Of a stretch of 64,000 nt of DNA, positions 1 to 9,166 are shown piece by piece; the first letter of the stretch is position 1, and each line of letters begins with the position of its first letter. Source of the DNA: Pontibacter korlensis. Lineage in GTDB: Bacteria; Bacteroidota; Bacteroidia; Cytophagales; Hymenobacteraceae. Location of the stretch: NCBI RefSeq assembly GCF_000973725.1, contig NZ_CP009621.1, forward strand, positions 4,767,001 through 4,831,000, read 5' to 3'. Below the pieces are notes generated by a model that was not told where the DNA came from, did no database searches, and worked only from the letters and a program-made list of their open reading frames with translations. A program made the translations under genes and the position numbers.

Positions 1-1
1 T

Positions 2-214
2 TTCTTTATAAAAAGCTTAAAGCCCACGCTGAGGTTTGTAGCCCTTGTAGCCACCCCGCTCTGCCTGGTAAACAGCTTTATCGCTTCGTATGAAAGTGCA
101 GACTTTTTAACGCAATGGATAAATAACTTTGCGTCAAGCTACCTTACCACTTACCCTCAGGCAGTAGTTTATGTAAGTTTGATTAAGTGGTTTGATAGTA
201 AAAGAATCGTTTAG
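2..214 (+). CDS. DUF2798 family membrane protein, 3' end only
   Basis: The window opens inside this gene. Reading from base 2 gives 70 residues and a TAG stop. The protein has two hydrophobic segments (around FVALVATPLCLVNSFIA and YPQAVVYVSLI) separated by a polar stretch with FLTQWINNF. That is the layout of DUF2798 proteins, small two-helix inner-membrane proteins of unknown function and about 75-80 residues. The start codon is outside the window. A strong hairpin follows the stop. Family assignment is by pattern only. Confidence 0.6.
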   Translation, partial: FFIKSLKPTLRFVALVATPLCLVNSFIASYESADFLTQWINNFASSYLTTYPQAVVYVSLIKWFDSKRIV

Positions 215-247
215 AGATAGACCACCATAAGCAAGAAATACCATCAA

Positions 248-286
248 CACGAAGAAGCCGCTTCAAATTTAAGCGGCTTCTTCGTG
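248..286. terminator. bidirectional intrinsic terminator
   Basis: A 16-bp perfect inverted repeat (CACGAAGAAGCCGCTT and its complement) with a 7-base AT loop lies between the end of the DUF2798 gene and the 3' end of the minus-strand esterase remnant. It can serve both convergent units. Confidence 0.75.
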
Positions 287-351
287 TTATTCCATACATG
301 CTACACAAGGCTACAGCAGAATCTTACCTAGAACTTAATACTGATCTATAC

Positions 352-1065
352 TTAATGATTAGAACCGGAAGCACTCTTTTCCTTCATCCAGCTATCCGCC
401 CACTGTATGAAGTGTTTTATGTTGGGAGCATCGGTGTGGCCACCATCATGCTGCCGCCAGGCCAGTTCACCATCCAGTAAGCCTACATTTACTCCAGGCA
501 TTTTCGCTGTTTTATAGTCGTACCCGACACCAAGGTCTCTTGCACCTAACAGTTTGTAGACTGGTCCGGCTGCTACGGTAGCCATATAACTTCCCTGCTG
601 ATCGAGCCACTTGGCATCACCTTTTTCAGGTATACCGTAACTAATAAAGGTCAGGCGAGGCGCGCATAAAGCGATAAGCTGATGTGCAACTACCGGTATA
701 TCATTAGCGGTTTTACTGCCAAACGTAGCATCAGAGGCACCATACTTCAGGAAGTTACCTGCCATCAAGTGGTATTCTCCGCTACTGGTCAAGTTTTCTA
801 CAGCCTCCCCAAAATTGCGGCGATGCAGCTTGGCTCCGCCTTCACCGGAAGACCCGATCAATCCCATGTAAAAACGCTGATCGAAGGCCATTGCTACAAG
901 CGCCGCTTTCCCGAAGCGGGAAACACCCTCTATACCCACACGTTTGGCGTCCACAGCCGGGTCAGTTTCAAGGTAGTCCAAACCCCGTGAAGCTCCCCAT
1001 GCCCAAGCCCTTAGCGCCCCCCAATCTTCAGGTTTTCTTGGCGGTCCTTTATTTACAAAACACTC
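352..1065 (-). pseudogene. glucuronoyl esterase-like (CE15) protein, 5'-truncated remnant
   Basis: The frame is open from base 1065, just after an in-frame TAA at 1068-1066, and has no good start. Only a TTG at 981 is available, and it lies inside conserved sequence. The protein matches the C-terminal half of CE15 4-O-methyl-glucuronoyl methylesterases: KPEDWGALRAWAWGASRGLDYLETD-like text, the nucleophile motif GVSRFGK, the acidic segment SSGEGGAKLHRRNFGE and the histidine motif QHDGGHT. The family cleaves lignin-glucuronoxylan esters and is normally exported with about 400 residues. Signal peptide and N-terminal half are missing. The truncation point is 11 bp from the stop of the ABC permease gene, so rearrangement here probably destroyed the gene. 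Confidence 0.75.
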
Positions 1066-1075
1066 TTAGAGCTTC

Positions 1076-2458
1076 CTACTTCACACTAGCCTCCTTTAAC
1101 CTGAAGAGCACGAAACCAATACCAAACACTACCAGCACACATATCACCAACTTAAACAAACCACTATACGCTGTGGCAAAATCCGGTGAGCTGGTGAAAC
1201 TATGCCTCGGCTCCTTCTCATAGTCGGCATGCGTAAAAGGCACGTTGTTGAACAGGAACGGGTAATAAAACTCCCGGAGCGAATCATGGTACTGGGTAGC
1301 ACTCTGCATAAATGCCAGGTGCGAAGGCAAGTCTGATCCAGCCATCGCGTTAAAAACACCCTGTACATTTACAGGTACCGACAGTACGTTTAGCTTTTCT
1401 ACCAGTTGATGACGAGCCTGAAGCCCCTCTTGATATGCTTCGGCAAGATCCGCTACAGCTACGTCTCCTAAGTGCTGGAAGGCATAATACCAGCGCCATA
1501 CAAAACGAACCTTGATATCAGTGGTGTCGGTGTATTGCGGGTAAAGGGCAAAGAACTGATCCATGGTTTCACGCTTAGGTTTGTCCCAGCCACCATGCAC
1601 TACCTCGCGCTGTTTTATGGTAAGCTCCAGCGCCTGCGGTATAGGTTGCTTTACGGCTACATACACATTGAGCAGGGCAGGTATGATAATGGTCAGCATC
1701 AACCACACGCCGAGCAGCGTTACAGCGTTAAAGGCTGAGTTCTTCTGCAAGGCTGCCACCAGAAAGGCTACTCCAAACCAGAACAGGCAGTATAACAGCA
1801 CCACACCCAGCCAAAGTGCCACACGTACATCCGGCATTACCTGCCCCCATACCATGGCAAGTACAGAAAGCAGCAGCGCCAGCCCCAGCACAATCATCAT
1901 CCGGAAAGACAGCTTGGCTCCTACAATCAACGGCAAACCTATAGGCTGCGACAATAACAAAGGCAGTGTACCCTGCTCCTTTTCTACAGATAGAATATTG
2001 AAGCACAAGCCGATAATAAGCAACGGGAACAAGTATACCAGCACGAAGGCCAGGTCAAAGTTTCCTGACAGCACTTTTAGCGGGTTGATGTTCTCGGTGT
2101 CGTACAGTTGCGACTGCAGGTTGAGCAGGCGGAGCTTAATGTAGTATGGGTTCACATCGCGCTGCCCCATAGAGAGACTTGCCCAAGAATCAGGATGGTT
2201 GACGGCAAAGGTAGAATGGTAGTAGCCAATATCACCCGCATCCGCTTCACCAGGAAACTTCTCTTTCATTTCTTCCACATTGTGCTCCGTTAGCACATCC
2301 AGCTTAGCTATGTTTTCCCTTTGCTTCTCAAGCTCGGTGGTGCCGTAGTAGATGCCATATAACCCGGCAAAAAGGGTAAGGGTGGTGAGTATGAGCAAGC
2401 CTTTATCAGCCTTAAAATTGAGCCACTCATACTTTATAAGTATCCAGAATTTTCTCAT
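1076..2458 (-). CDS. ABC transporter permease, DUF3526/ABC-2 type (second permease)
   Basis: This 460-residue membrane protein starts MRKFWILIKYEWLNFKADKG. One N-terminal helix is followed by a roughly 100-residue extracytoplasmic loop, then a block of helices containing EKEQGTLPLLLSQP, the cytoplasmic element typical of ABC-2 exporters. A second large loop and a final helix end the protein. The arrangement fits DUF3526 permeases. It is the last gene of the unit and starts 3 bp after the preceding permease, so translation is probably coupled. The two permeases likely form a heterodimer with the ATPase encoded upstream. The substrate is unknown; the receptor in the same unit suggests a metal-chelate or an exported chelator. 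Confidence 0.85.
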   Translation of the reverse strand: MRKFWILIKYEWLNFKADKGLLILTTLTLFAGLYGIYYGTTELEKQRENIAKLDVLTEHNVEEMKEKFPGEADAGDIGYYHSTFAVNHPDSWASLSMGQRDVNPYYIKLRLLNLQSQLYDTENINPLKVLSGNFDLAFVLVYLFPLLIIGLCFNILSVEKEQGTLPLLLSQPIGLPLIVGAKLSFRMMIVLGLALLLSVLAMVWGQVMPDVRVALWLGVVLLYCLFWFGVAFLVAALQKNSAFNAVTLLGVWLMLTIIIPALLNVYVAVKQPIPQALELTIKQREVVHGGWDKPKRETMDQFFALYPQYTDTTDIKVRFVWRWYYAFQHLGDVAVADLAEAYQEGLQARHQLVEKLNVLSVPVNVQGVFNAMAGSDLPSHLAFMQSATQYHDSLREFYYPFLFNNVPFTHADYEKEPRHSFTSSPDFATAYSGLFKLVICVLVVFGIGFVLFRLKEASVK

Positions 2459-2461
2459 CGC

Positions 2462-3883
2462 TTAAGCCACTTTTGTTTTATCGATCAGCCTGATGCCTAC
2501 TGTGCTCACCAGCACCAGCCATACTAACAGCGCCAATAATGATACCAGGTGGTTTCCCAGCGCCCAGCCTGCATGAGGCGTTTCGTAAGTGAATGGTTTA
2601 AAATTTTTCCAGGTGTCGCTGCTCAGGCGCGTTTCCTTCTCGCCATACTTTATCTGGGTAGTCTGTATATTATTCAGGCCCTGAGCCAGGTTATAGCGGT
2701 ACTCTTCCGCCTTGTTCTGAAAGTGCGTGTAGTGGCTAAAGTCAGAGCCAGCCATACCCATCGACAGGTGACGCACGGCCAGGTAGGGATTCAGCAAACT
2801 GGCATACTCTGAAATGCTGTTCTGTTTATCAAAGATGTCCGTCAGTTCATCAAAATGCTCCTGGAAAACCTTGCTGCTTTGCTCCTCGCCCATAGCCATC
2901 CAGACACCGTCGAAATTTACCGGCAGCTCCTCCAAAGTCGAAACCTTATACTTTTTCAGCAGCTCCTTTTTCAGTGCCTCAGCGCGCTCATCCTGTGAGT
3001 TATGCCCGTCTACCCCTTTGGCTACCTCCTCGTGCACATCAGCATCCATCTGCGCTTTGGTTGGGGTGGTATAGAGGTTAGCCCCCAGGTTGGCTGAGGC
3101 TTTAGGTATGATCACGCAGCAGAGAATCCAGATACCGAGCAAGGTAACCAGTGCCGTATTTGACCGCTGATGCAGCGACGATACCACGACAGACAAAACA
3201 ATAAAGATGAAGAAGTAAACCAGGTAAAAGAGGATGAACAGCAGCAGCCTTAGCAGTGTATCCCCTTCCAGCTCAAAGCCGCCTCTGCCGAACAGAAGCA
3301 AACTGGCAAGTACCAATGCCGGAGCCACTACCAAACCTACAACCTTGCTGTACCCCGTAATTTTTGCCCATGCCACCTGCCGCAGCGAAATACCCTGGCT
3401 CAGCAGGATCTTTAGAGTACCCGTCTCCTTCTCCTGGGTAAAGGCACCGAAACACAGGAAAATAATAAGCAGCGGAATAAGCATCTGCAGCACAAAAGCC
3501 ACTGTCATCTCACCAAAGCGGATGAGCGAAGAAGATTGCTGCGCCTGGCTGAAGTTTGCACTGTTCTGCCTGTGCGCCTCCATAAACACAGCAGCCCCAG
3601 TATAAGAATCGAGCCCGAAATCCAGAAAGCTTATACTTGATTTTGGCCTGAAGGCATAAGAGCCATAATGGGCCATACGGTGCGGGTGACGGTCTACAGA
3701 ATTAGCAAACTGGTCGTTCACTGTCTGTTGCGCCACATCGCGCTCCTCCTGCAAGGTCCTGTAACTATTTAAGCCCACCACCGTGGCAGCCAGCAATAGC
3801 AGCAGCACAATAATGCTTAGGGCCATAAAGCGGCTGTCGCGGAGGGTGCTGATGAATTCTTTTCTTGCTATACTTTTTATCAT
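2462..3883 (-). CDS. ABC transporter permease, DUF3526/ABC-2 type (first permease)
   Basis: This 473-residue paralogue of the next gene in the unit has the same topology: an N-terminal helix after MIKSIARKEFISTLRDSRF, a large outer loop, then a helix block with the element EKETGTLKILLSQG. A second outer loop of about 150 residues and a C-terminal helix follow. It starts 2 bp after the ATPase stop, consistent with a tight operon and stoichiometric assembly. DUF3526 permeases usually come in such pairs with one ATPase. The direction of transport cannot be read from sequence, although ABC-2 systems generally export. Confidence 0.85.
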   Translation of the reverse strand: MIKSIARKEFISTLRDSRFMALSIIVLLLLLAATVVGLNSYRTLQEERDVAQQTVNDQFANSVDRHPHRMAHYGSYAFRPKSSISFLDFGLDSYTGAAVFMEAHRQNSANFSQAQQSSSLIRFGEMTVAFVLQMLIPLLIIFLCFGAFTQEKETGTLKILLSQGISLRQVAWAKITGYSKVVGLVVAPALVLASLLLFGRGGFELEGDTLLRLLLFILFYLVYFFIFIVLSVVVSSLHQRSNTALVTLLGIWILCCVIIPKASANLGANLYTTPTKAQMDADVHEEVAKGVDGHNSQDERAEALKKELLKKYKVSTLEELPVNFDGVWMAMGEEQSSKVFQEHFDELTDIFDKQNSISEYASLLNPYLAVRHLSMGMAGSDFSHYTHFQNKAEEYRYNLAQGLNNIQTTQIKYGEKETRLSSDTWKNFKPFTYETPHAGWALGNHLVSLLALLVWLVLVSTVGIRLIDKTKVA

Positions 3884-3885
3884 CC

Positions 3886-4596
3886 TTACACGTGCATATA
3901 GTTTAAGTATAGTTTCTCCAGTTCGTTCGCATCCAGGTCGGCGGCAGGCAGTACATCTACCAGTTCACCCTCGCGCATAATGCCTACTCTTGTGCCCACT
4001 TCTTTTGACCGGAAGATGTCGTGTGTCGCCATGAAAATGGCCGTGCCTGCATCGCTCAACCGTAGCAACAGTTCCGAAAACTCATTGCTCGCTTTTGGGT
4101 CCAGGCCTGAGGTTGGCTCATCGAGCAGCAACACTTTGGCATGTTTCGCTACCGCAATGGCGATACCTACCTTCTGCCGCATACCTTTAGAGTAACCTCC
4201 CACCCTGCGGCTGGCCGCTTCGGCTGGCAAACCCGCCCGAACAAGGTATTCCATCAGTTCCTCTTTCGAGTAATCAAAACCAGCCAAGCTACTGAACAGG
4301 GCCAGGTTCTCAAGCCCCGTCAGGTTGGAGTACAGCATCACGTTCTCCGGTATGTAAGCAAGGTGCTCCTTTACCTGAGTAAGATTTGTGGCTACCTCCA
4401 GCCCGTTAATATAAGCTGCTCCGGAGGTTGGTTTAATAAAGCCTAAAAACAGGTTTATGGTAGTGGACTTGCCCGCACCGTTTTGCCCCAGCAGGCAGAA
4501 AATCTCCCCTGCCTGGATCTGCAGGTTCAGGCCCTTAAGCGCCAGCTTGTCCTGGTACTGTTTTCTGAGTTGCTTTGCTTCTAAAACAATGTTCAT
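3886..4596 (-). CDS. ABC transporter ATP-binding protein
   Basis: A complete 236-residue nucleotide-binding domain. Walker A is GQNGAGKST at residues 37-45, the signature is YSKGMRQK, Walker B is LLLDEPTSGLD, and the switch histidine lies in MATHD. It is the ATPase for the two DUF3526 permeases encoded immediately downstream (spacing 2 bp). It follows the TonB receptor gene by about 50 bp, so outer-membrane receptor and inner-membrane transporter are probably co-expressed. Cytoplasmic face of the inner membrane. Confidence 0.92.
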   Translation of the reverse strand: MNIVLEAKQLRKQYQDKLALKGLNLQIQAGEIFCLLGQNGAGKSTTINLFLGFIKPTSGAAYINGLEVATNLTQVKEHLAYIPENVMLYSNLTGLENLALFSSLAGFDYSKEELMEYLVRAGLPAEAASRRVGGYSKGMRQKVGIAIAVAKHAKVLLLDEPTSGLDPKASNEFSELLLRLSDAGTAIFMATHDIFRSKEVGTRVGIMREGELVDVLPAADLDANELEKLYLNYMHV

Positions 4597-4645
4597 TTGA
4601 TGTTTTTGAGTTGATGTCTGATATGTTTCTTGAAAGGCTTCCCTG

Positions 4646-7078
4646 TTAGAAAGTATAGCCTATGGTCGTCATGTAGTTTCTGGGGGCACCGGGACTGGCA
4701 CGGAAGTAGTCGTAGCCGCCAACAAAGTACTGCTCGTCGAGCACGTTGTTGAGGTTAAAGCTGAACTTGAACTTGTTTATGTTGTAGAACAAGGCAGCAT
4801 TTGCAACGGTGTAAGAGGGCCAGTAATCCCAGATCGGTTCTCCTGTGTTCACCTGGTTTACCTGTACCTCCATGCGTCGTTGGCTAACATAATTACCACC
4901 TACAGCCACACCCACACCTCTTAAGGCAGGAATGTTGAAAATATACTTTGCCCAGAGCCCCGCCGAGTGCTCCGGTGCATTGGCAGCCACCATACCGTTC
5001 TCTGCGCTTACATCAGCATTCAGAACCTCCGTGTGGTTATAGGCATAATTAGCATTCAGGCTGAAGTTCGGCATCAGGTTTCCGGTTAGCTCCAGCTCGG
5101 CTCCCTGTGATCTAGTTTTGCCATTTTGCCTGTAGATCGGGTTGCCGTCTTCCGTTAGCTGAAAGGTGTTTATAAGGGTGTTTCGCTTCTCGATCTGGTA
5201 CAGCGAGAGTGTAGCAAACATTGCCTTCTGAAAGAACTCTCCCTTCAAACCTGTTTCCACCTGGTAGCTGGTCTCATTGTTGAAAGGCTCGCTTCGTCCG
5301 TAGCGCTCAGGGTACTTTATGTACTGCGGATTTATTGGTCTGAAGCCCTGACTGTAACTGGCAAAGTAGTTCAGGTTCTCCAGCAAGGAGTAAGTTAAAC
5401 CAGCCCGTGGCAACAGCACATTCTGTTGCACGTTTTCTTCACCGTCGCCATAGTCCCGCCTGTCCCGAAACATCTCGTAACGCAGGCCCAGCAGCAAGCC
5501 GAGGCGGTCTGTTACCTCCATTTGGTCCTGCACATAGAGGCCGGTGGTGTGGTATACGTTGTTGATGTAGTCGATAAAGAACTGTGGGATAGGCCGCTGT
5601 ATGTAGTTACTGGTGTTCCTGACCTTGTACATCGGGTTTCTCAGATCAAATGTGAGGGGTAGTCTCTCGCCGTCAACAAGCTGCTCACGTGCCTCAAACA
5701 TGGTACTGTTCTTATCCGTGTCGAATTTCACATAATCAGCTCCTAACACTACCTTATGGCTGATGCTGCCCGTATTCTGCTTCAGGGAAAAATATGCAGA
5801 GAGGTTATCGGTATACTCCTTCGCCATTCGCTCAAAGTAGCGCAGGTTCATCACCGTATTTAAGGGTGCATCGGCAAACGTATTCAGCGTTCGGTGCTCC
5901 CGGATATCCTCTGAATAGGCAAACTTCATATAAGCTGCATTGAAGGACACCCTATCGTTAATCTTATGGTTCAGTGATGCATTCAGCGACAAATCATTCA
6001 CTATAAAATGATCGTTGGGCTGATTAACCGCAAAAGAGAAAGGTAGCGCGTACAAGTCACCACCCTGTATAGGCAGTCCACGATCCAGATAGCCGTTGAA
6101 GCTACTGTACACTATTTCGGCATTAATCGTGGTGTTATCGCTTGGGCGGAAAGTAACGGTTGGCGCTATGAGCAGTGACTTGCGGTCGTTTACATCACGA
6201 AAGGTTTTGGTGTCTTCGTAGCCAACATTCAGGCGGTACAGCAAGGTTTTCTCCTCATTCAAAGGGCCTGTAAAGTCGAGGGTGGAGCGCATGGTCTGAA
6301 AGCTACCAACGGTAAAGCTAAGCGCTTTCCGCTCCTCCTCCAGCGGCTTTTTGGTTACCATATTGATGGTGCCTCCCGGGTTAATATCGCCGAACAAAGC
6401 AGCGCCTGGCCCTTTTAGCACCTCCACCCGCTCCAGGTTTACCGTAAGCGGCACCCGGAAAAAGCCATTGCCAAAGCTGTAACCCGAGCGCAACCCATTA
6501 ACCAGCCTGAAACCACTTTCATAACCATTCCGGAAGCCACGCACTGTCAGGTCATCGTAACCGGAATATTGGTTAACGCCTGCCACGTTCTTCACCACCT
6601 CATTTAGCGTGAATGCCTGCTGATCTTCAATCAGCTCCTTTGTAACCGATGAAATAGTCTGCGGCACATCAATAACCAGGCTCGCTGTTTTTGTCCCAAT
6701 AAAGCTATACTCGTTCTTGTAGGTAGTTTCCTTTCGGCCAAGCACCTCTACCTCCTGCAGCGCATTGGAGCTGGCTATAAGGCTGAAATTCACCTGTGCT
6801 GCCGGAGCCTCTGCATTTAAGATTACCTGCCGGAGCTCTTCTTTGTACCCTAGTCCTTTGGCCACCACGGTATACTCACCATAACTCAGTTTCTCCATCT
6901 TGAAAAAGCCATCCGGCTGTGTTATAGCCACCTGGTTATGCTCTTTTAAAAGTATGGTGATACCTTCCAAGCCCTGGCCGCTGCCACTCTTTACTTTACC
7001 ACTAATTGTGCCTGGCCCCTGGGCCATGGCTGCAACCTGGATAAGAAGCAGCCACAAGGCACATAAATTTTTTCTCAT
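4646..7078 (-). CDS. TonB-dependent siderophore-type receptor
   Basis: An 810-residue outer-membrane receptor. The signal peptide (MRKNLCALWLLLIQVAAMAQ) is followed by a carboxypeptidase-regulatory-like domain (about 25-105), a plug domain (about 125-235) containing GGTINMVTKKP, and a 22-strand-type barrel ending in the aromatic YTF. GPGAALFGDINPGGTINMVTKKP-like text and the repeated siderophore-receptor segments place it in the TonB-siderophore subfamily (FhuA/FecA-like) rather than SusC. It sits between the M14 gene and the ABC ATPase on the same strand. The ligand is not determinable here. A ferric siderophore or another metallophore is likely. Confidence 0.9.
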   Translation of the reverse strand: MRKNLCALWLLLIQVAAMAQGPGTISGKVKSGSGQGLEGITILLKEHNQVAITQPDGFFKMEKLSYGEYTVVAKGLGYKEELRQVILNAEAPAAQVNFSLIASSNALQEVEVLGRKETTYKNEYSFIGTKTASLVIDVPQTISSVTKELIEDQQAFTLNEVVKNVAGVNQYSGYDDLTVRGFRNGYESGFRLVNGLRSGYSFGNGFFRVPLTVNLERVEVLKGPGAALFGDINPGGTINMVTKKPLEEERKALSFTVGSFQTMRSTLDFTGPLNEEKTLLYRLNVGYEDTKTFRDVNDRKSLLIAPTVTFRPSDNTTINAEIVYSSFNGYLDRGLPIQGGDLYALPFSFAVNQPNDHFIVNDLSLNASLNHKINDRVSFNAAYMKFAYSEDIREHRTLNTFADAPLNTVMNLRYFERMAKEYTDNLSAYFSLKQNTGSISHKVVLGADYVKFDTDKNSTMFEAREQLVDGERLPLTFDLRNPMYKVRNTSNYIQRPIPQFFIDYINNVYHTTGLYVQDQMEVTDRLGLLLGLRYEMFRDRRDYGDGEENVQQNVLLPRAGLTYSLLENLNYFASYSQGFRPINPQYIKYPERYGRSEPFNNETSYQVETGLKGEFFQKAMFATLSLYQIEKRNTLINTFQLTEDGNPIYRQNGKTRSQGAELELTGNLMPNFSLNANYAYNHTEVLNADVSAENGMVAANAPEHSAGLWAKYIFNIPALRGVGVAVGGNYVSQRRMEVQVNQVNTGEPIWDYWPSYTVANAALFYNINKFKFSFNLNNVLDEQYFVGGYDYFRASPGAPRNYMTTIGYTF

Positions 7079-7159
7079 AATGATCTTCTTTTAGGAATGC
7101 ACAAGGCCAGGCTGACTGTACACAATCAGCTATAGCATGCTCCATCTTGTTATTGAGAT

Positions 7160-8209
7160 TTAGTTTATGTGCCCGATGCTAAAGAGACCATCACCCTTTT
7201 TAACAGGAGGATTGAAGGTTTTGTACAGGATGACACCGTCTGTTGGGCAGGTGACATCCACTACATGATTACCGAACAGGTCAGTAATGTAACCCAGCTT
7301 CATGCCCTTTTTCACATAGTCGCCGCTGGTAAGGTCGCTATAAAAGAAGCCCTCATGCTGGCTGCTGACCGATGTCCGCTTGGCTATCATCACTGGGTTT
7401 TGCACTGTAGCAGGTTTGCCCTCCAGTATCTGCAGGTGGCGCATCAGGCTGAGCAGGGCCTGCTGAATCTGTTGTACATACTTTTCCTCCACAAAGCCCT
7501 TGCGGCCGCACTCAATGTCCACGGCCGGAATGTTGCGCTTGGTGGCCTCTCGGGAACAGTAGATGGCCTCTTCCGTCAGGCTCTGCTCATTACCAAACTG
7601 CACAATAAAGTCAAAACCCAGAGCTACGGCCATCTGTCTGGCTTTTTCCGACACCTCCGGCATATCAAAGTAATTGTAGTATCCCGAGTAGGGGCGCAGG
7701 TCGCCGTTGGCGTCACCGTCATGCACATCTATAAAATAGTCGCTTCGGGCAATCACCTCATTCGATATCACGTGCGCTATCTGATCAGTCAGGGTGCCAT
7801 CAGGCTTCCCAGGAAATACACGGTTCAGGTTCTTGCCATCCACAGGGTTTACCCTAAGCGAGCGGTGCAGAAAAGCAGGCACGTTGGCTATGTGTACCAG
7901 TATCACAGTGCCATTCATTTCAGCGGGATCGAGGTACTTAGGCAGTTGCTGCGCCGCCATGATAGGCGCATACTCCAGGCCGTGCACGCCAGCAGTAATG
8001 CCTAGCACAGGACCTTTCTTTGCGCCATGAAAAACAGTTACAGGAATAACCGTGCTATTCTCCCCCTTACCTACCGGTAAAAGAACTGAGTGTTTGGAAC
8101 CTGCTTTTATTTTTTCTCCAACGAACGTAAAAGGCTTAACCTGGGCTTGGGTAAGATGGGTAGTAAGGAATGCAACAAGAAGTGTTAAATATAGAAAAGA
8201 GATTTTCAT
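7160..8209 (-). CDS. exported succinylglutamate desuccinylase/aspartoacylase-like M14 protein
   Basis: This 349-residue protein has a signal peptide (ISFLYLTLLVAFLTTHLTQAQ) and an AstE/AspA-type zinc carboxypeptidase fold. The likely zinc ligands are H76 and E79 in GVHGLEY and H164 in DVHDGD. A C-terminal biotinyl-like beta domain is suggested by DLTSGDYVKKGMKLGYITD. Family members hydrolyse N-acyl amino acids. An exported copy beside a siderophore-type receptor could process an amide bond in an imported or exported chelator, but that is inference. It precedes the receptor by 80 bp on the same strand. Confidence 0.85.
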   Translation of the reverse strand: MKISFLYLTLLVAFLTTHLTQAQVKPFTFVGEKIKAGSKHSVLLPVGKGENSTVIPVTVFHGAKKGPVLGITAGVHGLEYAPIMAAQQLPKYLDPAEMNGTVILVHIANVPAFLHRSLRVNPVDGKNLNRVFPGKPDGTLTDQIAHVISNEVIARSDYFIDVHDGDANGDLRPYSGYYNYFDMPEVSEKARQMAVALGFDFIVQFGNEQSLTEEAIYCSREATKRNIPAVDIECGRKGFVEEKYVQQIQQALLSLMRHLQILEGKPATVQNPVMIAKRTSVSSQHEGFFYSDLTSGDYVKKGMKLGYITDLFGNHVVDVTCPTDGVILYKTFNPPVKKGDGLFSIGHIN

Positions 8210-8609
8210 CTGTATTTTAGAAACAGTTAGGAGAATAGAAAAGAGAAAGGCGGATTAAGCGCAGGTGATTTTTCTATACTTCAGAAAGTGGAGGTTCAGA
8301 GACCTCCATCAGGTGTCTTGAAATACCTTACCATACTTTGTCTTCGCTTCACAATCAGCACAGACAAAGTATAGCCAACCCCATCTTGCAGCACTTTGAA
8401 GACGTGTGCAAGCATGGGAGCCAAGAAGTATAAAATGGTCTTGAGCCTAACCCGAAAATGAGAATGCCAGGCAGCAGTTTGTAGCTGCTTAATTGAAAAC
8501 ACCGCTCTTACACAGGGATATAGTATACACCTATGATGGTGAACATCACTTATGCAAGAATCAGTTGCTATAGCTTTGCAGCCACAGCTATGGCATTCGT
8601 AGAAAGGGT
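8210..8609 (-). other. untranslated spacer with two inverted repeats
   Basis: No convincing gene lies in these 400 bp. A GTG-started 68-codon frame is present but has no family features. Two hairpins are visible: GGAGGT/ACCTCC at 8290-8307, and a 10-bp perfect repeat TACTTTGTCT/AGACAAAGTA at 8334-8371 with an 18-base loop. They would lie in the 5' leader of the M14 gene if transcription starts at the small upstream gene. They may be RNA processing or attenuation structures; neither has a T-tract. Confidence 0.4.
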
Positions 8610-8924
8610 TTAAGCCAAGGGAGGACCTCGGAGGAAGGTGTTATTAGGGAAGGTAAATTTCCAGGCGAAGCTGTAGGGCTGCACGTAAAGCCCCTGTTGC
8701 GGAGCTAAGGCTATCTCATAAGAGAAATGAGATAGCAAATAACTGCTGTCAAAATGTTTATCTATGTCACAGTGCAAGTGCGCCTTGCCCACAGTAACCT
8801 CAGAAGTTATGACATCCTCTGTATGTTCGTGCTCGTGCATAGCCAAAATCGCCACCTCAGGTGTCATTACTCTTACAAAGAGTAACAAAAGGAAATAGGC
8901 GATATATGTTTGGCAGCTCTTCAT
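8610..8924 (-). CDS. small exported His-rich protein ending in LRGPP, metal-associated
   Basis: The ATG at 8924 gives 104 residues. A TTG 36 bp upstream is the only earlier start. The order is a hydrophobic signal segment (TYIAYFLLLLFVRV), a short MHEHEHTED cluster, HLHCDIDKHFD, and an extreme C-terminus NNTFLRGPPLA. I recall LRGPP-terminated short proteins with an HxHC region recurring beside metal-related receptors in Bacteroidota, but their function is undefined. It is first in the minus-strand unit that continues with the M14, receptor and ABC genes. Histidines and the single Cys suggest transient metal binding in the periplasm. Confidence 0.65.
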   Translation of the reverse strand: MKSCQTYIAYFLLLLFVRVMTPEVAILAMHEHEHTEDVITSEVTVGKAHLHCDIDKHFDSSYLLSHFSYEIALAPQQGLYVQPYSFAWKFTFPNNTFLRGPPLA

Positions 8925-9057
8925 GTGTGCTTGTACGGGCGTCCTTTTCTGCTCCAGCAAGTAAACTTACAAGCTTTCGCATCTGTACTTGGATGTAGCA
9001 GAATTCTGGCCGGACACCAGCAATTGCAGCACAATGTTAAAAATTAGCTTTATCGTT

Positions 9058-9072
9058 TGCAACTAAATTGCA
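9058..9072. promoter_or_regulatory. candidate Fur/Zur-family operator TGCAA-N5-TTGCA
   Basis: A 5-5-5 inverted repeat (TGCAACTAAATTGCA) sits about 134 bp upstream of the ATG of the His-rich small protein. The spacing and TGCAA half-sites resemble metal-uptake-regulator boxes. No regulator gene is nearby, so this is a pattern match only. Confidence 0.35.
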
Positions 9073-9166
9073 GTATCTATTTAGGAAAAAAGTAGCCACG
9101 ACTCTTTCTTCTCCTCTTGTTGTTACAATAACACAAGCTGACTGAGCAGCTCCGTTTTCTACTTAC

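Noticed and set aside
7169..8005. 278-codon plus-strand frame opposite the M14 gene
   Set aside because: Complementary to a well-supported gene with zinc motifs; composition not protein-like.
8296..8502. 68-codon minus-strand frame in the M14 leader
   Set aside because: GTG start, no domain or signal peptide, overlaps inverted repeats.
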